Below, one piece after another: positions 57,944 to 64,000 of a stretch of DNA of 64,000 nt. The notes below the pieces were generated by a model. The model was not told the DNA's origin, made no database searches, and saw only the letters and a list, made by a program, of their open reading frames with translations. Source of the DNA: Diabrotica undecimpunctata (taxonomy: Eukaryota > Arthropoda > Insecta > Coleoptera > Chrysomelidae); the NCBI RefSeq assembly GCF_040954645.1, contig NC_092808.1, positions 83,821,389 through 83,885,388 of the forward strand. The letters are read 5' to 3'. The position numbers and the translations under genes were made by a program. Positions within the stretch are counted from its first letter, which is position 1. Every line of letters starts with the position of its first letter.

Positions 57944-58356
57944 TTAAATACGTTTAGTTAAAACTTTTTTGTTCAAAAAACACAAAATATTTTACTTAAA
58001 GAAGTATATTGCTTCCTAAAGCCACTACACTAAGACTGACGAAATTTTGGACCGAGGAGCTAAAACAGTTTCCTCTCCACTTTCCTATGTCGATCTTTCG
58101 AAAGTACCTTCGTTTAGAAGGGCTGTAAGTTTTGAAAAATTAAATAAATTTTATAGCTATAAGTTTCAATATAAAGTTTAGATTTTCATTCAAAATTTGT
58201 GCAAATTTTACTTCTTAATGTTTATAAACAATGGAGATATGATTAAAAGAAAAATAGTCGCTAACTTCGTCCCTATTGGTCATAGAAGGTTTTTTATTTT
58301 TTAATGAGAGTTTTTTTACCAGCTATCCAATGGTTGTACGTACAAGTCTGTAGCTT
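57924..58356 (-). repeat. Right long terminal inverted repeat
   Basis: Inverse of 56204-56645, 433 bp. Matches start at AATTTTCAATCAAAAAGTAA and end GTACAAGTCTGTAGCTT. Confidence 0.85.
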
Positions 58357-59045
58357 CAAAAATATAGAAGTTATTATAATTGTTTATAAATAAAAAACAT
58401 ACCCCTTTTTCAAACGTTTATTTTATAAATAGTTTCGATGAAAACGCAATATGCATTTAACTTCTGAGATAGTCTAAGTCTTAAAGAATCCTATGAAATT
58501 TGCTAAATGTGTCTAGCATCATGCATAGGGCAAGCTCAATAGTTTAAATAATTAGCCTCAGGGATAAACAAATTAAATAACTTTTAAACTATTTGACCGA
58601 TCGGGGGGAAATTTCGCACAAATTTAAAGGACAGCAATTCCTCGATGGTTAAATGTATTAATAACATTTTTTTTGTTAATAAAAAAGTTAATTAAATTTA
58701 TAAATTAGTGCAAAAAAACTGCTTTTTTTGCAAATATCTCATTGTGACCATAAATTATTGTTTAAAAAAATCGCAAGGTATAAATAGTAGTATCTTTTTA
58801 TCTATTCGTCATCTAGTAACCCCCACCTATGTCTTAAAAGCTTCAGATATCTGCGAAACATTTTTCGACCTTTTTTTTAACCAGACTTGGCTACTAACTT
58901 AAAAGATTTAGATGTAGCAACTAACTTCATGCTGTGAATATGCGCGTACTTCATACTGTGAATTATATAAAAATTCACTCTCATCATTTTTTCCTAATCG
59001 CGCCTAAAGAAGTATAATTTTAAAAATAGTTTTTATTTACTTACA
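58357..59045. other. No gene recognised
   Basis: AT-rich spacer. Nothing supported. Confidence 0.4.
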
Positions 59046-59049
59046 TGTT

Positions 59050-60360
59050 ACATGCGATGCCGCAAAAAGTTACTCATTGGTGTTTTTACTATTATAAATT
59101 AAATGGTATACTAGCCACTTCGGAAATTCACATTCATTTGGGATCTTCCAGTTAGAGTTAACAGTTATTCCAACATCGTCATTATCGTTCTCTTCATCAC
59201 TCTCAGCCAAATTAATAATAATTTTCTTCAAGACTGGGACATTTTTCATGTAATTTTTTTCAATCTTCTTTACATATTCTATTGCATTTTGCCAGTTTTG
59301 AGCACTTATATTCTTGAACTCTGTTTTTGTTAGTTCGACAACACTTTGAGCACCTTTGGAGATGTGTTGTTCCTCCGGATATGTTTTTTTAACTGAGCCC
59401 ATAGCAATAATTTTATGGGATTCAACACACAGTATTATGGAGGTAATCTTAAAATCATATGTCCGTTGTTATGGCTGATTTATATACAATATGTTCTTTA
59501 GTTACGACTTTTGTATAAAAACCTGGATTACGTGATCTTTGGTGAATTCCTCCTTCCTACTCTGTTTCGTTGTAATTTTTTTAATGCATCTGGAGTGATA
59601 TGATGCATTGTTAATAACAATCATGCTATTTTCTTTTAAATTAGGGAGTAATGTATTCTCAAACCATGATTCAAAAAGCGTCCCTTCGATGTCTTGGTGG
59701 TAATCTAGAGAACTGTCTTTAATACTTTTGGAACTCAACAATAACGCATCATTCACCCATCCATGTTGTCCTCCGCAATGTAATATGCAAATTCGCTTGC
59801 CTCTAGAATAGGGTACATCTATTTGGTATTTTCTTGTACCGTTTGTCCGGTCTTATCTATTGTTTCGTGAGAATCAAACCTCGTCTCGTCCCGATAATAA
59901 ATTTCTCGACACTCACTGCGGTATTGTGAAATTTTTTCGATATATTCATTCCTTCATTTTATTAAGCGCCTACTTTTCATTATGGTTTGTCTCTTATTGT
60001 CAGTTGTTTATTTAAAACCATTTTTGGTCAAAAATGTTCCCAAAGTCTTTGTGGAACAATCATCAACAATATGTTTTTCTTTTAATTTTGCCATGATATT
60101 GTTTAGGTTAGGCATAATTTTAGCTGCATTCATATTATATATTGTCTCACTAATAGGTTCCAAGAGGTGAGGTCAAATTTTTTAAAACTTCCCAAATCCT
60201 TTCTTGTTGTTCTACTTTTCGAACCTGTCTTTATTAAAGGGTACACTGTTGCACAAGAAATTTTTGTTAAAACCGCCGTTTGCTTAACAGCTTCATATTT
60301 GGTAATTTTTTTAGACATCCATTCCAAGTCCATCAAATACATCTTAAATATTTAGCTCAG
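59050..60360 (-). pseudogene. IS630-type transposase remnant
   Basis: In order on the minus strand: a start with KYEAVKQTAVLTKISCATVY (helix-turn-helix), TTRKDLGSFKKFDL, NAAKIMPNLNNIMAKLKEKH, IYYRDETRFDSHETID (first Asp present), WVNDALLLSSKSIKDSSLDY and DIEGTLFESWFENTLLPNL, MIVINNASYHSR (usual DNAxYHS, second Asp is Asn), LRLPPYYCVLNPIKLLLWAQ (third acidic residue Lys) and QNWQNAIEYVKKIEKNYMK. The family is the DDE_3 transposases of insect IS630-like elements. Two of three catalytic residues are changed, plus frameshifts. Terminal repeats not identified. Confidence 0.8.
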
Positions 60361-61095
60361 ATACACACAAATTCTTCCTTTGCTGAGTACTTGGCCCCGC
60401 ACTTTCATCTTCATCTTCTAAATTATCCGTAGGTTTATTTTCGTTAGGTAAACACACATCACTTTCCCATGGCCACCACATATTTTTCTTTGATAAATAC
60501 TAAATATGTCACAACACTTTTTTTCGACAAACTCTGGCTGAAATAACCACAAAATATACTGCTTACGAATGACTAATTCCGTTATTTAAATATTGTGACA
60601 ATGATCCCGCCCCATTTAATTATTCTACGAAAATGTACTTATTAAGTACTTAACCATTACCGGAAATATAAAATTGTTTTTAAATTTGTATTTAGACCAA
60701 TCGCAGGAATTTCTCTTAATTATTTTTAAATGTTATAAATAAAGACATTATATTTTAGATAACATTTCACAAGAATATTTAACGACGATGATTTAAAGTA
60801 TTTTTTTAATAGTATATTGTGAGATTGTTTACTGCTAAAAACCATTCTCCGATCAAGTTGTAAAAACATTTAAACAAACTAATAATTCAAAATTCAACAC
60901 TGCTCCGGTAATTTTATTTGAATGTTGGATAAAGGTTAGTACAACTCTGTAATGTCTCTCTAGGGGTGTGTGTTACAATAACTAAGTAATAAAAACACTA
61001 TAATAAACTAATATGACATAAAATCATTTATTTCCTGTACTTTTAATTGTTCTATTGGTTTTAGGTTAGATTCAAGAGGTCTCCGGTATTAGTAC
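60361..61095. other. No gene recognised
   Basis: Plausibly includes the 5' part of the IS630-like element; no frame supported. Confidence 0.4.
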
Positions 61096-61099
61096 TGTT

Positions 61100-61555
61100 T
61101 TGTTTGTGCCCTTTAGTAGTTAGGCTTCTTTTTTGCAAAATTAGTTTGTTCTTTTTTAAATTTTGTATTAATTACTATTTTTGCTCTTATTAATCTGTAG
61201 TCACTTCCCAGACTAAATCTATTGAGTACCAATACATCTGTTACTATAGGTTTTTGGTTGGCTAATATGTAATCAATTTTGTTTTTTGGTAATTCCATCT
61301 GATCTTATTTAGATCCACCTTCTATTATGTGGTATACTGAAAAAATGTGTTTATACAAAATAGGTTTTGCTTCAGTGTGTATGATACTAACCGTTTTCCT
61401 TTTTAGTTCGTAATTCATAGACCATATATATAATACTCCTTTATTTGGTATGTTGCCTGAATTATGCTTGTGTACTTTGTCATTAATACCTCCCATAAAT
61501 ATTTTATATTGAGCTCTGTCTTGACCCACGAATAGTTTACCGTGAGAAATATTTG
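61100..61555 (-). pseudogene. RTE-like LINE endonuclease fragment
   Basis: The minus strand reads YKIFMGGINDKVHKHNSGNI (usual GDFNAKVG, so the catalytic Asp and Asn are changed), GVLYIWSMNYELKRKTVSII, then MELPKNKIDYILANQKPIVT and LNRFSLGSDYRLIRAKIVIN. IDYIL and GSDHRLVRA are the endonuclease signature of RTE-type LINEs; here the catalytic His is Tyr. One frameshift. No RT follows. Confidence 0.8.
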
Positions 61556-61849
61556 CTATAAAATATTATTTTATTAATTTAAAATAATATATGACGACAA
61601 TTTTCATAGAACTATTTATTGCTTACTACACATGTTTACAGAACTGAGTGTCATTCGATAATACTAAAAATACATTACAAACGCCTAACAGAAACCCCCT
61701 AGTAGAGGGAAGGGTGTTGCTAAGAACCATATAATTTTACCTTAGGGAAAAATCGTAAATTACAAAATCATTCATATTGTTCTTCTCAGAACCATAATTG
61801 TTAATATAAATGATTCAGATACAATTAAAATATTAAAAAAATTTATTCA
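61556..61849. other. No gene recognised
   Basis: AT-rich spacer between the RTE fragment and the dispersed repeat. Confidence 0.4.
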
Positions 61850-62035
61850 CCAAGTAACAAAAAAACAAAATTTGTTTAATTTACTAATGTTTGTATTTTG
61901 AGAACGATTTCCGAAGTGGAAATTGAAACGTCAATAAATTTACTTTAACCTTTAGTCGTGGCTTATTCCCATTTAAATAGTAATTACTTTAAAATGCCAC
62001 AAGAAAATAGCTTTAGAACCATATATAGATCCAGT
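61850..62035 (-). repeat. Dispersed repeat family, reverse copy
   Basis: Holds TTTTGAGAACGATTTCCGAA and GTGGAAATTGAAACGTCAA (reverse of the core at 19057 and 35216), then GTGGCTTATTCCCATTTAAA and GCCACAAGAAAATAGCTTTA, shared with 6435-6530 and 31780-31890. This copy links the two halves, showing they form one family. Confidence 0.65.
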
Positions 62036-62606
62036 AGATGCGACAACAATAACCGACAAATTTGCCGGGTACATACTTTCTAGAGGGGGGGATTATAATA
62101 GGCAAATTTTCCCCAGAAATATGTAAAACTAATAAATATTTTAATCTATTACTAGATTTCTGAAAACTAAAATTTACCCAAAACTTTAAAAATTACAACT
62201 ATGAATCTAAAGAAATTAAAATCGAAAAATAATATGAACTAAATTATAATGAGACGGAACAAGCTCTTTTTGTCATTTCTTTAAAAATATCTTTATTAAA
62301 TTTTTTCATTTCTTCATCTGTTGATTGGCACTTAAATTATTTGGTTGGTTTACCTTTCTGATAGTTTAAGAACGATGTATTAGAACCTCTTCGAGATTGC
62401 AGTAGTTTTTGTGACCAGATATTTGATTCTTTTGTAGATCAATATTGCTACATCGCATACATGTGCATTGTACTCTTTATGGAACTGGTAGAACATATTT
62501 TCAAAATATTATGCATTATTCTCCTGGTAGTCTCATTTAAGCTAGACCAAGGATATCTCATTTGATCCTAGTTAGTCATTTTAGTTCATTTATTCGTTCA
62601 GGTTAT
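62036..62606. other. No gene recognised
   Basis: AT-rich flank outside the piggyBac end. Confidence 0.4.
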
Positions 62607-62610
62607 TTAA

Positions 62611-64000
62611 CCCTAGAATACTAACGTTTCTTTAACATACGTAAATGCTAACTATACGTAAATTTTACGTACTCACTGATTTAGGTCTAGTATTTTCTTT
62701 TTATTCTTTATTTTATTAAAAAAAATATTTTAATTTTATGAGAAGTTTATTTAGGAACGATACAAATAAAAAACATTGAAATATTAATAATCCAAACATA
62801 AACAACATAAAATATATACTTTTGACACAGAACAGATACTTGTAATAATGTACACGATAAACCAGTGCATATAATAAACATTACAAATTATAGAAACGAT
62901 AACCTTCTATTGATGTACACATTCCATGCACATTTTTATTTGATGCTCTCCACACAAGGTACTCCTACACTTGTAACATTTAGTAGTTGTCATTCGTTTC
63001 TTTGCTGTAGAGCATAAACTACAGTAAGTCCGTTTTCCTTTCCCTTGGGGCTCTCGGCGTTCTTCAGCAACATGCGTTATATTTAAAAGCATGGAAAGAC
63101 TCTCTTTGAGATAGTTGGTACTGTTTGGAGTCTTATTTGTTGTCACGGCTTCATTAATTGTTCATGAAGTTTTAGCATAAAATTTAATCTTGTCTTCCTC
63201 TTACAGCAAATGTTTTGAGACATTTGGTCAAACGTATCTACAGCCCCTTTAGTTGAATTATATGTATGGATTATTTCGGGTTTTGTTATTTCATGATTAA
63301 TGTTTCCAGAAAAATGCATAGTTAAAAGTAGAAGAACTGTCTTATTTTGCTTAGTTTTATAAGATAATAAAGTCATGTTTTCATCGTACACAAACATACT
63401 TGAATCGCACTTCCAAGTTTTATTATCGAACAATTCAGGGTGTATTTCTCCTTTATTTTTCGGGACTGTTCCGACCATTGTCAAATTGTAAGAGGATGCT
63501 AGAAATAAAACCAGTTGTTCATTGCTACAGTACGTCTACTTCCATGTAAAGGTCTCATCAGGCTTGTGACAAAATGTTCTGCTAAAGGAATGCCGTTAGT
63601 TACAGTAGATTTATCCAGATACTGTGTTGCATTTATTACATATTTCGTAGCCACATTGCAAACCAAAGTATTTTTATGCCGTATTTACTAGGTTTGTTTG
63701 GCATATACATGCAAAATGGACACCTGCCACGAAATCCTAGGAGTTGTTCGTCAATTTTCACATATGAACTAGCTTTATAATTTTTGGCACAGTTTTCAAT
63801 CAACAAGTTTCCAATTTTAGATATTGGAGAATAACTACTTTCTTTTTTACGTTCTTCTCTTGTCAAGAAGTTATCATATCGTAAAGATACGAAAATGGTT
63901 GCGTTTCGATTTAATTTGAGCTTCTTACCACTCCCTGACACGTGTTTCTGGGTCTTCCCGTCATCAGAGAGAGCTTGTAAGAAAACTCAAACTAAACCAA
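62611..64000 (-). mobile_element. PiggyBac element, 3' part
   Basis: TTAA at 62607-62610 is followed by CCCTAGAATACTAACGTTTC, which resembles the CCCTAGAAAGATA end of classic piggyBac, and by subterminal repeats around TACGTAAAT (62638-62675). The minus-strand transposase lies inside, and the other end is beyond the window. Confidence 0.8.
62907..64000 (-). pseudogene. PiggyBac transposase (partial, decayed)
   Basis: From the window edge down: ATIFVSLRYDNFLTREERKK near 63890, NYKASSYVKIDEQLLGFRGR near 63760 (first catalytic Asp present), PFCMYMPNKPSKYGIKI, a shift, LDKSTVTNGIPLAEHFVTSL with TVAMNNWFYF near 63520 (usual DNWFTS, second Asp is Asn), VGTVPKNKGEIHPELFDNKT, YNSTKGAVDTFDQM (third Asp present) and the C-terminal zinc-binding end CSLCSTAKKRMTTTKCYKCR with CGEHQIKMCMEC. 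PiggyBac enzymes cut and paste at TTAA. Frameshifts near 63636, 63484 and 63143 disable it; the N-terminus is outside the window. Confidence 0.88.

Larger units (their letters stand above)
56204..58356 (+). mobile_element. Long-TIR element carrying a PIN/FEN-like nuclease gene
   Basis: TIRs of about 440 bp (56204-56645 and, inverted, 57924-58356) flank a single recognisable gene. Both ends start AAGCTACAGACTTGTACGTA. The coding end lies 19 bp inside the right TIR, so TIR and gene belong to one unit. No DDE transposase or RT is seen. I found no target duplication. Class unknown. Confidence 0.7.

Noticed and set aside
63545..63580. CTGATGAG on the minus strand
   Set aside because: It lies in piggyBac coding sequence and no GAAA with a paired stem II follows.

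Overview
The window looks like AT-rich nuclear DNA of an insect. A beetle is possible, but nothing here proves the order. There is no bacterial gene, operon, tRNA, rRNA or CRISPR array. Almost every recognisable coding stretch belongs to a transposable element (TE), most are broken by stops, frameshifts and deletions, and insertions are nested in one another. The only candidate for ordinary host coding sequence is a short terminal exon on the minus strand at 22708-22842.

Layout. 1.5-4.6 kb: Penelope-like element (PLE) pieces (GIY-YIG nuclease, hammerhead motif, reverse transcriptase) and an RTE-type LINE piece. 5-10 kb: an old RNase H-bearing LINE in three collinear pieces, split by other insertions including a minus-strand Jockey fragment. 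10-14.5 kb: RTE fragment, solo LTR, tandem repeat, IS630/mariner-type transposase remnant, foldback element. 14.6-19 kb: decayed I-clade LINE. 19-24 kb: dispersed repeats, LINE scraps, the candidate exon and a DUF7869-like fragment. 24.4-29.9 kb: a full-length minus-strand I-clade LINE with a 14-bp target-site duplication and poly-A tail, stopped by one in-frame TAG in ORF2. 30-39 kb: TA microsatellites, RTE remains, and a 1.78-kb terminal-inverted-repeat (TIR) element sitting inside a TA microsatellite. 39-42 kb: another RNase H-bearing LINE. 43.5-46.8 kb: a pogo/Tigger element with TA duplications that hosts an inverted repeat, a hammerhead motif and a solo LTR. 47-48.4 kb: a 1.4-kb palindrome. 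48.5-52 kb: a THAP/DDE_4 Harbinger-type element with perfect 26-bp TIRs. 52.7-53.4 kb: a retrozyme-like insertion with two identical canonical hammerhead ribozymes. 54-55.3 kb: LINE fragment and hairpin element. 56.2-58.4 kb: an element with ~440-bp TIRs around a PIN/FEN-like nuclease gene. 59-64 kb: IS630-type, RTE and piggyBac remnants, the last running off the window.

Most notable are: (i) the 698-bp insertion at 52696-53393, with a 402-bp hammerhead-to-hammerhead period, a 12-bp target duplication and an inverted 5' part as expected from twin priming, matching what is known of animal retrozymes; (ii) two diverged I-clade LINE copies that carry the same reading-frame switch at the same A-run of ORF1; (iii) the long-TIR element whose only recognisable gene is a PIN/FEN-like nuclease; and (iv) the TIR element inserted in a TA microsatellite. 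Family names rest on motifs read by eye; no database search was possible.
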